Assembly (NCBI RefSeq): GCF_039941015.1
Contig: NZ_JBDVFI010000041.1
Reading direction: 5' to 3' (one strand)
Length of the DNA stretch: 64,000 nucleotides
From: Sedimentitalea sp039941015
GTDB taxonomy: Bacteria; Pseudomonadota; Alphaproteobacteria; Rhodobacterales; Rhodobacteraceae
Positions within the stretch are counted from its first letter, which is position 1; every line of letters begins with the position of its first letter. Position numbers and translations under genes: made by a program. Shown here piece after piece: positions 42,764 to 51,504 of the stretch. Under the pieces are notes generated by a model. The model was not told the origin of the DNA. It made no database searches and was given only the letters and a program-made list of their open reading frames with translations.

Positions 42764-43981
42764 ATGTCTGCGCCCAAAAAAGTCGTACTGGCCTATTCCG
42801 GCGGTCTGGATACGTCGATCATCCTGAAATGGTTGCAAACCGAATACGGTTGCGAGGTGGTTACCTTTACCGCCGATCTCGGTCAGGGCGAAGAGCTTGA
42901 GCCGGCACGACGCAAAGCCGAGATGATGGGCGCGAGTGACATTTATATCGAAGACCTGCGCGAAGAATTCGTGCGCGACTTTGTGTTTCCGATGTTCCGC
43001 GCGAATGCCCTCTACGAAGGGCTTTACCTGCTGGGTACCTCGATCGCGCGCCCGCTGATTTCCAAGCGACTGGTCGAGATTGCGGAAGAAACCGGTGCCG
43101 ACGCGGTGGCCCACGGCGCAACCGGCAAAGGGAACGACCAGGTCCGGTTCGAACTGGCCGCTTATGCGTTGAACCCGGACATCAAGGTGATCGCGCCCTG
43201 GCGCGAGTGGGATCTGTCCAGCCGGACCAAGCTGATTGATTTTGCTGAAAAGAACCAGATTCCGATCGCCAAGGACAAGCGCGGCGAGGCACCCTTTTCG
43301 GTAGATGCAAACCTGCTGCACACGTCGTCCGAGGGTAAGGTCCTTGAGGATCCTGCCGAAGAGGCGCCGGATTACGTTTACCAGCGGACCGTCCACCCCG
43401 AGGATGCGCCGAACGAGCCTGAGTTCATCGAAATCGGCTTTGAAAAAGGCGATGCGGTCAGCATCAATGGTGAGGCGATGTCGCCCGCCACCATCCTGAC
43501 GCGGCTGAATGAGCTTGGTGGCAAACACGGCATTGGCCGGTTGGACCTTGTCGAAGGGCGCTTTGTCGGGATGAAATCGCGCGGCATCTATGAAACGCCG
43601 GGTGGCACCGTTTTGCTCGAGGCGCATCGCGGGATCGAACAGATTACGCTGGATCGCGGAGCCGCGCACCTCAAAGATCAGATCATGCCGCAATATGCGG
43701 AACTGATTTACAACGGCTTCTGGTACAGCCCCGAACGCGAGATGTTGCAGGCACTGATCGACAAGAGCCAAGAGCACGTGACCGGTACCGTCCGCCTAAA
43801 ACTCTACAAGGGTCTCGCGCGCACGGTTGGTCGTTGGTCGGATATGTCACTCTACTCCGAAGAACACGTCACGTTCGAGGACGACGCGGGTGCCTATGAT
43901 CAGAAGGACGCCGCCGGGTTCATCAAGCTCAACGCGCTGCGTCTGCGGTTGATTGCAATGCGGAACCGCCGCCTCAAATGA
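42764..43981 (+). CDS. argG: Argininosuccinate synthase
   Basis: ATP-dependent condensation of citrulline and aspartate, the seventh step of arginine synthesis. 405 residues; the PP-loop ATP motif is VLAYSGGLDTSIIL, and AHGATGKGNDQVRFE and SVDANLLHTSSEG are invariant substrate motifs. The length is typical. ATG 42764 has GAGG upstream. It overlaps the DUF1810 gene by four bases (ATGA), so they are co-transcribed. Confidence 0.98.
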   Translation: MSAPKKVVLAYSGGLDTSIILKWLQTEYGCEVVTFTADLGQGEELEPARRKAEMMGASDIYIEDLREEFVRDFVFPMFRANALYEGLYLLGTSIARPLISKRLVEIAEETGADAVAHGATGKGNDQVRFELAAYALNPDIKVIAPWREWDLSSRTKLIDFAEKNQIPIAKDKRGEAPFSVDANLLHTSSEGKVLEDPAEEAPDYVYQRTVHPEDAPNEPEFIEIGFEKGDAVSINGEAMSPATILTRLNELGGKHGIGRLDLVEGRFVGMKSRGIYETPGGTVLLEAHRGIEQITLDRGAAHLKDQIMPQYAELIYNGFWYSPEREMLQALIDKSQEHVTGTVRLKLYKGLARTVGRWSDMSLYSEEHVTFEDDAGAYDQKDAAGFIKLNALRLRLIAMRNRRLK

Positions 43982-44403
43982 CAGATGAAACCGACGCCGA
44001 GCTCTTTATAGAGGCACAGGATACTGTGTGGGCGTCGGTGATTTCTGAACTAACGGCGGGCAAGAAACAGAGCCACTGGATGTGGTTTGTGTTTCCGCAA
44101 CTGGCGTCGCTGGGCCAGTCACACATGGCCCAGCTTTATGGCATCCACAATCTAGCCGAAGCGCGTGCCTATCTGGGCGATCCTGTATTGCGCGGGCGCC
44201 TCGTCGAAGTGAGCCGCCTGTTGCTGAGCCATCGGGACACGTCAGCAGAGGACATACTGGGATCGACTGACGCACAAAAGCTTCGGTCATCGATGACGTT
44301 GTTTGCCGCCGTACCCGGCGCGCCCGACGAATTCTCGACTGTTCTCGACGCCTTTTTCAACGGTGAGCCCTGCCCGTTGACGCAACAGGCGCTGAATATC
44401 TAG
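43978..44403 (+). CDS. DUF1810 family protein
   Basis: A 141-residue protein of the DUF1810 (calpastatin-like) family: the SHWMWFVFPQL motif and the later HNLAEARAYLGDPVLRGRL, followed by SSMTLFA, are typical. Relatives share a fold with NADAR ADP-ribose glycohydrolases, but the exact activity is not known. It is translationally coupled to argG. Its stop overlaps the convergent sulfotransferase stop by four bases. Confidence 0.9.
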   Translation: MTDETDAELFIEAQDTVWASVISELTAGKKQSHWMWFVFPQLASLGQSHMAQLYGIHNLAEARAYLGDPVLRGRLVEVSRLLLSHRDTSAEDILGSTDAQKLRSSMTLFAAVPGAPDEFSTVLDAFFNGEPCPLTQQALNI

Positions 44404-45113
44404 AGAGCGACTGTTTTCAACCGGTTATAGTGCTTCATCGCAGCGTCGTGCACGTCCTGCAGATGTTCCGGCACATGTGGCAGCGGCCCTTCGGCGGCAG
44501 CAAATCCGGTGCTTTTCCAGACAGATCCATACCAATGCGGCGCCCATGGGCCATCTTCGGGGTGTCCACCGCGCGGCCAGGACAGCATTTTGGGCGTGAA
44601 CGGCAGGCCGATGGCCTTGCAGAGTCGCCTCAGCATCTTGTCCGGATCCTTGCGGATGTCTGTGCTGTCGATCACCACCGGGCTGCCCTGCCAGCTGTTC
44701 ACTTCGTCAAACAGTTCCGCTTGCTGGGCAAAGCCGATGTCATCAAGCGTCGGATCCTCGCGTTTGGCGGCATAGCTGGCAATCACACGCGCGGGATGCC
44801 GGATCAGGAACACATTGACCATGTCCCGCATCCATTTGCGCGACACGCCCGGCACCATGTGTTGGGTCATGTGTTTTTGGTAATAATGGGCGAAATCTCC
44901 GGGTACCGGGCCGGTGATCGACTCAATCACGTCACTGGGATCGGTCGATTGCGCTTTGAGAATCGCCTCGCTCATTGGGTGGTCCAGCCCCGTTGCGGCA
45001 AGATAGGCGGCGTAGAATGGTTCATCCACCACGGCGCAATCGTCGCGCGCGCCGAACGAATACATCATTGCCGTCGACAGATTTCGTGGCCCCGACCACA
45101 TTGCAATCCGCAT
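44400..45113 (-). CDS. Sulfotransferase-family protein
   Basis: A 237-residue protein with the PAPS-binding pattern of P-loop sulfotransferases: the 5'-phosphosulfate loop WSGPRNLSTAMM at the N terminus and the 3'-phosphate motif FLIRHPARVIASYAAKRED. Relatives are often annotated branched-chain amino acid aminotransferase-like or sulfotransferase, and the gene here does follow an aminotransferase gene by overlap, so the acceptor may be made by that enzyme. ATG 45113 is chosen because AAGGA lies 9 bases upstream; an ATG at 45122 lies too close to that site. Substrate unknown. Confidence 0.8.
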   Translation of the reverse strand: MRIAMWSGPRNLSTAMMYSFGARDDCAVVDEPFYAAYLAATGLDHPMSEAILKAQSTDPSDVIESITGPVPGDFAHYYQKHMTQHMVPGVSRKWMRDMVNVFLIRHPARVIASYAAKREDPTLDDIGFAQQAELFDEVNSWQGSPVVIDSTDIRKDPDKMLRRLCKAIGLPFTPKMLSWPRGGHPEDGPWAPHWYGSVWKSTGFAAAEGPLPHVPEHLQDVHDAAMKHYNRLKTVAL

Positions 45114-46021
45114 CAGGCGCATTCCTTTTCGATGAGGCCCTTGTACAGCGCGCGAATCCGTTCCGTCATCGGACCCAGATCACCGCTGCCGATGCGTCGC
45201 CCGTCGATTGACCCGACTGGCGTTTGCGCGCCGAACGTGCCGGTCAGAAACGCCTCGTCTGCGCCATAGGTATCAACCAGGCTATAATTGCGCTCGTGCA
45301 CGGGGATGTCATTTTCCCGGCATAGGTCGATCACTTTTTGCCGGGTAATCCCGTTCATGCAATAATCCCCGGTGCTGGTCCAAACTTCGCCTTTGCGCAC
45401 GATAAAGAAGTTGCAGGCATTGGTGGTATTTACGAACCCGTTCACATCCAGCATCAGCGCCTCGTCGGCCCCGGCTTTTTCCGCCGCAATGCAGGCAAGG
45501 ATGCAGTTCAGCTTGGAATGGCTGTTCAGTTTGGGATCTTGCGTCATCGGCAGCCCCCGCAGATGCGGAACTGTTGCCAGTTGGATGGGCCGGGGCAATC
45601 GGGGTCGCGAATGCTCCATGATGATCACCATGGTCGGACCCGATTTGCTGAGGGAGGGATGCTGAAACGGACGCATCTTGACCCCGCGCGTCACCATCAG
45701 CCGCGCATGGGCATCGGTTTGCATGTCATTGGCGGCCTGTGTTTCACGCAAGGCCGCGATCACGCCCTCACGATCCAGACCGATATCCAGATCAATCGCC
45801 TTGGCGGCCTCAAACAGCCGGTCCATGTGCTCGTTCAGAAACGCCCATGTCCCGTTGTAGAGACGCAGCCCCTCCCAGACGCCATCGCCCAGCATGAAGC
45901 CGCTGTCATAGACACTGACCGTTGCTTGGGCCTTGGGTACGATTCGACCGTCCACGTAAATGCGGATGTCTTCGTTTCTGGCGTCTTCTTCGGCCTGATG
46001 TGTCGACATTTTCTCTGTCAT
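45113..46021 (-). CDS. Class IV PLP aminotransferase (branched-chain / D-amino-acid type)
   Basis: A fold-type IV transaminase, 302 residues. The PLP lysine is K170 in LNSHSKLNCILA; FMLGDGVWEGLRLYNG and the phosphate loop GITRQKVIDLC are the family signatures. It could be a branched-chain aminotransferase or a D-amino-acid/4-amino-4-deoxychorismate lyase relative; the sequence style is nearest to an IlvE-like enzyme of alphaproteobacteria that acts on less common substrates. ATG 46021 has GGGAG 6 bases upstream. The stop overlaps the sulfotransferase start (TGATG), so the two are coupled. Confidence 0.85.
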   Translation of the reverse strand: MTEKMSTHQAEEDARNEDIRIYVDGRIVPKAQATVSVYDSGFMLGDGVWEGLRLYNGTWAFLNEHMDRLFEAAKAIDLDIGLDREGVIAALRETQAANDMQTDAHARLMVTRGVKMRPFQHPSLSKSGPTMVIIMEHSRPRLPRPIQLATVPHLRGLPMTQDPKLNSHSKLNCILACIAAEKAGADEALMLDVNGFVNTTNACNFFIVRKGEVWTSTGDYCMNGITRQKVIDLCRENDIPVHERNYSLVDTYGADEAFLTGTFGAQTPVGSIDGRRIGSGDLGPMTERIRALYKGLIEKECA

Positions 46022-46148
46022 AGGTGTCTCCCGACCCGTTCTTGCGCGGCGCTTCCCGGTCACTTGCCGTCACCTCGGCGTGACATTTCATGTCATGTCT
46101 TGCCCGGTCTCTGGCAACAAGACAACCTGTGCGTTGATGGAGAGAGAA

Positions 46149-46799
46149 ATGAAAACACTGAACACCTTTAAGCCGATTCTTCTGACGATCCTGATTGCGA
46201 CCGCGTTCTGGATCAAAGGACACGAAGTCAACGCCGCAGAACCGCAGACCCTGACGGTTGCAGGAGGGTGTTTCTGGTGTGTAGAAGCGGATTTTGAAAA
46301 GGTGAACGGCGTGATCGGCGCGGTGTCAGGCTATACGGGTGGTCAGATCGCGAACCCTACCTACAAACAGGTGACGCGTGGTGGAACCGGCCACTACGAG
46401 GCGGTACAGATAACCTTTGATCCGGATACAATCAGCCGGACGACGCTGATGGACATGTTCCTGCGTTCAGTTGATCCCACCGATGCCGGCGGACAATTCT
46501 GTGACCGCGGCGATAGCTACAGAACCGCAATATTTGTATCAGGCCAAAGCGAAACGACTTTGGCCAAAAAGGCCGTTGCCGCCGCGCAGGCGGAGTTGGG
46601 CCAAACGATTGTCACACCGATCCTGCCCGCATCACCGTTTTATCTGGCTGAGGATTATCACCAGGACTATTACAAAGGGCGCTCGTTGGTTTTGACGCGA
46701 GCCGGACCGAAATCACAGGCTACGGCCTACAAGTTCTATCGCGATGCCTGCGGCCGCGACGCGCGTGTAAAGGAACTTTGGGGCAAAGCGTTGGGGTGA
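46149..46799 (+). CDS. msrA: Peptide-methionine (S)-S-oxide reductase MsrA, exported form
   Basis: Reduces the S-isomer of methionine sulfoxide in proteins. 216 residues; the catalytic C41 lies in GGCFWCVEADFEKVNGV, followed by GYTGG and GTGHYEAV, with a late Cys (YRDACGRD) as the likely recycling partner. The first ~30 residues form a hydrophobic signal peptide (ILLTILIATAFW then NAA|EP), so this copy acts in the periplasm. It stands alone, without MsrB. ATG 46149 has GGAGAGAG before it; a longer frame to 46080 has no such site. Confidence 0.92.
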   Translation: MKTLNTFKPILLTILIATAFWIKGHEVNAAEPQTLTVAGGCFWCVEADFEKVNGVIGAVSGYTGGQIANPTYKQVTRGGTGHYEAVQITFDPDTISRTTLMDMFLRSVDPTDAGGQFCDRGDSYRTAIFVSGQSETTLAKKAVAAAQAELGQTIVTPILPASPFYLAEDYHQDYYKGRSLVLTRAGPKSQATAYKFYRDACGRDARVKELWGKALG

Positions 46800-46853
46800 T
46801 CCTTGCCTGTCAGCACGGGTAAGGCTCGGTGGGTTAGATAAGGTTGAAGACCC

Positions 46854-47366
46854 TCAGCCACCCATCAACATGGTCCACCAGATCTTGCCACTGGAATCCT
46901 GATACCACGAGAACCCCATGTCGCGGGCGCGTCGGTCCATGATCACATCGCGTGTGCCGGTTGCATCCATCCACGCGGCCAGTGTTTCCAGTTCGGTCTC
47001 GTAGGTTTCAGAGATGTTTTCGCCAAGCATCGCGCCCGGATAACCGGCGCGCTGCGCCCGGTCGATGGGCGACGATCCGTCAGAACCGAAATGCCATGGC
47101 CGGTTTTGCACCGACATATCTCGGGAGTGGGTGGCTGCGGCGGCGTTGAGCTGTGAATTCAGCTGTACCGGTCCGGCACCTGCAGCCGAACGGAGGGCAT
47201 TGACGGAATCAAGAACGCGAAACTGGATGTCGTCTTTTTGACTGTTGCGGATCTTATAGACCTTGGGAAGTGGCAGCCCATCGGCACCGATGCCACCCGA
47301 TGTGGGCGTGTCACATGCCGAGAGCACCAAAAGACCGGCCAACAAGAAGGAAATGAAGCGTATCAT
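46854..47366 (-). CDS. CAP/SCP-domain lipoprotein
   Basis: A 170-residue lipoprotein with lipobox LSAC (Cys 18) and a CAP-superfamily domain: residues ~50-165 with LDSVNALRSAAGAGPVQLN, the AATHSRDMSVQNRPWHFGS region and LGENISETY. The His and Glu of the putative CAP pocket (THSRDM, GENI) are visible. Bacterial CAP proteins have been linked to wall or sterol binding, but no role can be assigned here. It is convergent with msrA. Confidence 0.88.
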   Translation of the reverse strand: MIRFISFLLAGLLVLSACDTPTSGGIGADGLPLPKVYKIRNSQKDDIQFRVLDSVNALRSAAGAGPVQLNSQLNAAAATHSRDMSVQNRPWHFGSDGSSPIDRAQRAGYPGAMLGENISETYETELETLAAWMDATGTRDVIMDRRARDMGFSWYQDSSGKIWWTMLMGG

Positions 47367-47534
47367 GGGCTACCCCGACATGTATGTTCCGATTGCAATT
47401 AACCTGAAGAGCAGCGATGCGCAAACTCACACTTGCTGTCTTACAGGCCATTGCAACCGATTGATTTGCGACTGCGGCATTCTGGCCATATGATTCGTAC
47501 GATTCGGTACGTCGACGTAACGCAGGTGATCGAG

Positions 47535-48134
47535 ATGAAATTTAAACCAAATACGACGCAGACACGCCGCAGTTTTCTGGCCACGGGCGCTGCCTTTGCC
47601 GCTGCGCCACTTATTGCTCAGGAAGAGGGATATGACCCGCTGCGGCCACCGCCAGAAGCCGAAGCGCCGGTGCGACACAATATTTCGAGCTTTCGGTCGG
47701 TCGACTGGCGACCGCATTTCAGCTCTCTGAGGAACGGCGCGATTCTGGTTGATACCCGCTCGCGGGCGCTTCATTTTTGGTCAGAGGACCAAACGACCTA
47801 CAAACTCTTCCCGTCCAGTGTTCCCCTGACCGAAGAGATGACGCGTCGCGGTCGGACCAGCGTGATCCGCAAGGTTGTCGGCCCCAGCTGGAGCCCGACT
47901 CCTTCAATGCGAAAGCGGAACCCGGAATGGCCAAGCTATGTCCCACCCGGACCCGATAACCCACTGGGTACGCACGCTTTGTATCTGGGCTGGAAATACT
48001 ATCGAATTCACGGCACGCACGATACGCGCAAAATTGGGCGCCAATCATCGAACGGTTGCATCGGTCTCTATAACAACCACATCGAAGAGCTATTCGGGAT
48101 GACCAAGGTCGGCACACAAGTGTTGCTAATTTGA
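47535..48134 (+). CDS. Tat-exported L,D-transpeptidase (YkuD)
   Basis: A 199-residue periplasmic enzyme with a twin-arginine signal (TRRSFLATGAAFAAAPLIA) and a YkuD domain: HGTHDTRKIGRQSSNGCIGLYN holds the conserved His and the nucleophilic Cys (SxGCIG). It may cross-link peptidoglycan or tether outer-membrane proteins to it. ATG 47535 follows AGGTGATCGAG; a longer frame from 47433 is unlikely. It is distinct from the lipoprotein YkuD gene at 29783 (lipid anchor, Sec signal). Confidence 0.92.
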   Translation: MKFKPNTTQTRRSFLATGAAFAAAPLIAQEEGYDPLRPPPEAEAPVRHNISSFRSVDWRPHFSSLRNGAILVDTRSRALHFWSEDQTTYKLFPSSVPLTEEMTRRGRTSVIRKVVGPSWSPTPSMRKRNPEWPSYVPPGPDNPLGTHALYLGWKYYRIHGTHDTRKIGRQSSNGCIGLYNNHIEELFGMTKVGTQVLLI

Positions 48135-48270
48135 CGACATTGCCGTGTTCGTGGGCCTCATCCTTCAATCAACAGTTTGCAATCGCTGCACATTGCTGCA
48201 TAGAAAAAACACGAGGTAAGTCATGGTGCGCGGTTCGTTTGAATGGACCGTGCTAACTCTGGAGGTTAAT

Positions 48271-48453
48271 ATGAAGAAACTCGTTCTCGCCGCTGCACTG
48301 GCTGGTGCTGCTTCGACCGCAACTGCTGGCAACCTGGCAGAGCCCGTCGTGGAAGCACCCGTTATCGTAGAAGAAACAACCAGCTCTTCGAGCGGCATCT
48401 GGCTGCCGTTGCTGCTGCTGGTTCTGGTTGGCGCCGCTGTTGCAGCAAGCTAA
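48271..48453 (+). CDS. Small membrane protein (60 aa)
   Basis: A 60-residue peptide with a Sec signal (MKKLVLAAALAGAASTATA|GN), a short acidic ectodomain (EPVVEAPVIVEETTSSSS) and a C-terminal hydrophobic segment (GIWLPLLLLVLVGAAVAAS). The strong ribosome site GGAGG lies 7 bases before ATG 48271, and a perfect terminator follows 22 bases after the stop, so it is a real monocistronic gene. Its single membrane helix after the ectodomain suggests a tiny envelope protein. No family recognised. Confidence 0.8.
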   Translation: MKKLVLAAALAGAASTATAGNLAEPVVEAPVIVEETTSSSSGIWLPLLLLVLVGAAVAAS

Positions 48454-48474
48454 TCACTGGCACTAGACTAGGGA

Positions 48475-48506
48475 AAAGGCGGTGGATTTCCACCGCCTTT
48501 TTCTTT
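48475..48506 (+). terminator. Rho-independent terminator of the 60-aa gene
   Basis: An 11-bp perfect stem AAAGGCGGTGG / CCACCGCCTTT with loop ATTT followed by TTTTC-type residues. The A run on the left also lets it serve the leftward hemH transcript (stop at 48526). Confidence 0.92.
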
Positions 48507-48525
48507 GGCTGACCGGGATTAATCG

Positions 48526-49587
48526 TCAGTCGATCCATCCGTTCAGATTCTGATCGATCACCCCCGCGAGCGCCGCGATATGGGCGTCGTCATCGTTCAG
48601 GCATGGGATATAGGTAAAGGTTTCACCGCCAGCCTCGATGAAACTGTCCTTTATCTCCTCGTTGATTTCTTCAAGTGTCTCAATGCAATCAGCGGAAAAC
48701 GCCGGCGCACAGATGGCGATGTTCTTCTTGCCGCTCTGGGCCAGACGGGCAACCTCTTCGACGGTATAGGGCTGTAGCCACTCTTCCGGCCCAAACCGGG
48801 ACTGAAAGGTTGTCGTGATGTCGCTGTCGTCCCAACCCAACCGCTCGCGAAGCAGTCGCGAGGTTTTCTGGCAGTGGCAATGATATGGATCGCCTTCGGT
48901 CAGATAACGGATCGGGACACCGTGATAGGAACAGACGAGAACATCAGGTCGACGATCCAGACCCGCATAGGCGCGTTCGACAGATTGCGCGAGCGCATCG
49001 ATATAGGCGGGCTGATCAAAATATGGGGCAACCGTGCGCGCGGCAGGCTGCCATTTTTCATCCATCAACGCGCGAAAGAACGCATCATTTGCTGTCGCCG
49101 AGGTAGCACCCGCATATTGCGGGTAGAGCGGAAAGAACAGGATCTTGCGGCACCCGGCCGCGATCATATTTTGGACCCGAGATTTGGTCGATGGATTACC
49201 ATAGCGCATGCAAAAATCGACCATGACACGGTCACCATGGCGGTCGGCCATCGCCTGGGTTATTTTGGCAGTCTGATCCTTGGTGATGGTCATGAGCGGG
49301 CTTTCCCCCTGCTCTTCATTCCAGATCGACTTATATGCTGCGCCGCTGGAAAATGGTCGCTTTGACAGAATGATCAGCTGCAGCAAGGGCTGCCATTTCC
49401 ACGACGGATAATCGATGACGCGCTTGTCCGAAAGAAACTCGCTCAGATACCGCCGCATGGACCAATAGTCGTAATTGTCGGGCGTCCCGAGATTGGCGAG
49501 CAACACACCAACCTTTTCAGGAGGAATACCGGGGTGATCGGCGGGGGCATGCGCAGGGCGCGGTGCGGCATTGGATGTGTCGAGCAT
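48526..49587 (-). CDS. hemH: Ferrochelatase
   Basis: Inserts Fe2+ into protoporphyrin IX, the last step of heme synthesis. 353 residues with GVLLANLGTPD at the N terminus, the metal-channel motif LVCSYHGVPIRYL with the catalytic His, YHCHCQKTSRLL, and the C-terminal FSADCIETLEEINEE with the conserved Glu. Soluble or peripherally bound. ATG 49587 has AGGA upstream. Single gene, downstream end near the shared terminator. Confidence 0.96.
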   Translation of the reverse strand: MLDTSNAAPRPAHAPADHPGIPPEKVGVLLANLGTPDNYDYWSMRRYLSEFLSDKRVIDYPSWKWQPLLQLIILSKRPFSSGAAYKSIWNEEQGESPLMTITKDQTAKITQAMADRHGDRVMVDFCMRYGNPSTKSRVQNMIAAGCRKILFFPLYPQYAGATSATANDAFFRALMDEKWQPAARTVAPYFDQPAYIDALAQSVERAYAGLDRRPDVLVCSYHGVPIRYLTEGDPYHCHCQKTSRLLRERLGWDDSDITTTFQSRFGPEEWLQPYTVEEVARLAQSGKKNIAICAPAFSADCIETLEEINEEIKDSFIEAGGETFTYIPCLNDDDAHIAALAGVIDQNLNGWID

Positions 49588-49641
49588 TGTGTATCCTGAT
49601 CGCAGGGTGTTTCTGTGCAGATAACCGCTTTTGCCTTCGGG

Positions 49642-50460
49642 TCAATCAGGCAGTTTGGTTTCACGAGTCATCAGGGCATCCGCAAGGCGGGCCTGTGCCG
49701 AACCTGGACGCAGCGGCTTTGGCTGGCTGTCATCGGGCGACCAACCCGTCAGGCAAATCATCTCAAACGTGGCAGGCAGGTATCCATCAGGCGTGGCATA
49801 ATTCTCGCGATAGAGCGCTTGCGCCATCTCGAACACCGGGCGCGGTGTTGGCCGGCGCAGCCGTGAGGCGAGCGCATTTGTTTCGCCCATGTCACGCAGA
49901 TCTAGCATGAGGTGGGCCAGATCCCGGTATTTCGCAATTGATGCGTGCCCATCCGCGACCGGAAGGTTCAGCCCTGCACGCTGGAGTAGCGCTCCGACTT
50001 CGCGGATTTCCGCCATGGGCGAAACTCGTGGAGAAATTCCCCCTGACACACGGCTTTCTGCATCAGTCAGCGCGGCGCGAAGTTCGTAAAGCGTACGCCC
50101 ACCAAGCAAAACCCCCAGGAACAGACCGTCTGGGATCAGGGCGCGACGGCATTGAATGATCTGACCAACCGGATCGTTCGACCAATGCAAGCACATGGCA
50201 TGGATGACCAAATCATGCTGCCCTGCCTCAAGCTCCAGCGTATCGCTGTCTGAAACCAACTTTGCGTCCGTGAAGTCATGCTGCCAGATCTCGGGAAATC
50301 CGGTCACGATGGCGATGGATTTAAAGGTCCTGTTAACCATCGAAAGGCGATCCTTGATCTCGTCGACAGCGAGTTGCTGCAAGAAAAGGTCGTCAGCGCG
50401 GGCGCGACTGCGGTGGCGCAGCAGGGCAATGCGGTCAAATATCCGGGGTGCATGGGTCAT
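49642..50460 (-). CDS. SAM-dependent methyltransferase (BioC / NDUFAF5-like)
   Basis: A 272-residue methyltransferase resembling the BioC / mitochondrial NDUFAF5 group: IFDRIALLRHRSRA at the N terminus, then AGQHDLVIHAMCLHWSNDPVGQIIQCRRALIPDGLFLGVLLGG as the SAM-fold core. The classical GxGxG motif is weak (IAIVTGFPEIW), as is usual in this subgroup. In alphaproteobacteria it lies beside comF; the substrate (complex I subunit or pimeloyl-ACP) is uncertain. ATG 50460 is 17 bases from the divergent comF start. Confidence 0.8.
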   Translation of the reverse strand: MTHAPRIFDRIALLRHRSRARADDLFLQQLAVDEIKDRLSMVNRTFKSIAIVTGFPEIWQHDFTDAKLVSDSDTLELEAGQHDLVIHAMCLHWSNDPVGQIIQCRRALIPDGLFLGVLLGGRTLYELRAALTDAESRVSGGISPRVSPMAEIREVGALLQRAGLNLPVADGHASIAKYRDLAHLMLDLRDMGETNALASRLRRPTPRPVFEMAQALYRENYATPDGYLPATFEMICLTGWSPDDSQPKPLRPGSAQARLADALMTRETKLPD

Positions 50461-50477
50461 GGGCGGAAACTAGGCGG

Positions 50478-51206
50478 ATGTTGGCAAGGATTCAAACAGC
50501 AGTATCCCTACTGTACCCTCCGCGGTGCCTTGGTTGTGGCTACATGGTGGAAAGCGATTTTGGCTTATGTGGACCCTGCTGGCGCGAGACCTCGTTCATC
50601 GGTGGGACAGTATGCGAATCCTGTGGCACTCCTTTGCCGGGCGCGGTTGATGGACACCGGATCGAATGCGACGATTGCATGGCGCACCCGCACCCCTGGT
50701 CCCACGGCCGTGCGGCACTGATGTACGAGGGCCGCGCCCGGCAACTGGTTCTAGCGCTGAAACATGGGGATCGACCAGAGATCGCCCGCCCCGCTGGTCG
50801 CTGGTTGGCACATGCGGCACGGACGATCCTTGTACCGGATACGATTGTGGTGCCCGTTCCGCTACACTGGTCCCGGTTTCTGAAACGGCGTTACAATCAG
50901 TCGGCCTTGCTAGCGCAGTCTTTGGCACAGGAACTGGGGATCGAAGTCTGCCCTGACCAATTGCTGCGACGAAAACGGACTGCGACGCTCGAAGGGAAAA
51001 CGGCCGAACAACGGTTTATCACCCTCAAGGACGCCATTCAGCTCAATCCGAATCGCATGGAACGGCTGCAGGGGCGCACCGTATTGCTGATTGATGATGT
51101 CATGACCACCGGCGCGACGCTCAGTGCCTGTTCCGTGGCTTGTCAGGCGAGCGGAGCGAAAGATGTACGGGTGCTGACACTGGCACGAGTTGCAATGGAT
51201 GCTTAG
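50478..51206 (+). CDS. ComF-family phosphoribosyltransferase-like protein
   Basis: A 242-residue ComF family protein: N-terminal zinc ribbon with four Cys pairs (CLGCG, CGPCW, CESCG, CDDC) and a C-terminal phosphoribosyltransferase fold with VLLIDDVMTTGATLSAC, the PRPP-binding motif. VPVPLHWSRFLKRRYNQSALLAQ is the family's strong signature. In Gram-positives ComFC acts in DNA uptake; in alphaproteobacteria the function is open. ATG 50478 (MLARIQTAV) is chosen over 50448, which would overlap the divergent gene's coding sequence. It begins a run of genes with grxC and the Nit gene. Confidence 0.88.
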   Translation: MLARIQTAVSLLYPPRCLGCGYMVESDFGLCGPCWRETSFIGGTVCESCGTPLPGAVDGHRIECDDCMAHPHPWSHGRAALMYEGRARQLVLALKHGDRPEIARPAGRWLAHAARTILVPDTIVVPVPLHWSRFLKRRYNQSALLAQSLAQELGIEVCPDQLLRRKRTATLEGKTAEQRFITLKDAIQLNPNRMERLQGRTVLLIDDVMTTGATLSACSVACQASGAKDVRVLTLARVAMDA

Positions 51207-51243
51207 ATCATCGACAACACGGTCACATATCAGAGGTACGCGA

Positions 51244-51504
51244 ATGCAAACGGTCGAAATTTATACATCGCCACTTTGTGGTTTTTGTCACGCTGCCAAA
51301 CGGCTGTTGGATCAGAAGGGTGTCGATTTCTCTGAAATCGACGTCTTGGCCAATCCGGAACGCAAGCCGGAAATGATCCAGCGCGCGCAAGGCGGGCGAA
51401 CCGTGCCACAGATCTTTGTCGGCGAGATGCATGTTGGTGGCTGCGATGATCTCTTTGCGCTCGAACGGGCAGGCAAACTCGATGCATTGCTGTCCATATC
51501 ATGA
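51244..51504 (+). CDS. grxC: Glutaredoxin (GrxC type)
   Basis: An 86-residue dithiol glutaredoxin: active site CGFC in EIYTSPLCGFCHAAKRLL, the cis-Pro in RTVPQIFVG, and GGCDDLFALERAGKLD at the C terminus. It reduces disulfides and GSH adducts in the cytoplasm. ATG 51244 has AGAGG upstream. It overlaps the Nit gene by four bases (ATGA), hence co-translated. Confidence 0.95.
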   Translation: MQTVEIYTSPLCGFCHAAKRLLDQKGVDFSEIDVLANPERKPEMIQRAQGGRTVPQIFVGEMHVGGCDDLFALERAGKLDALLSIS

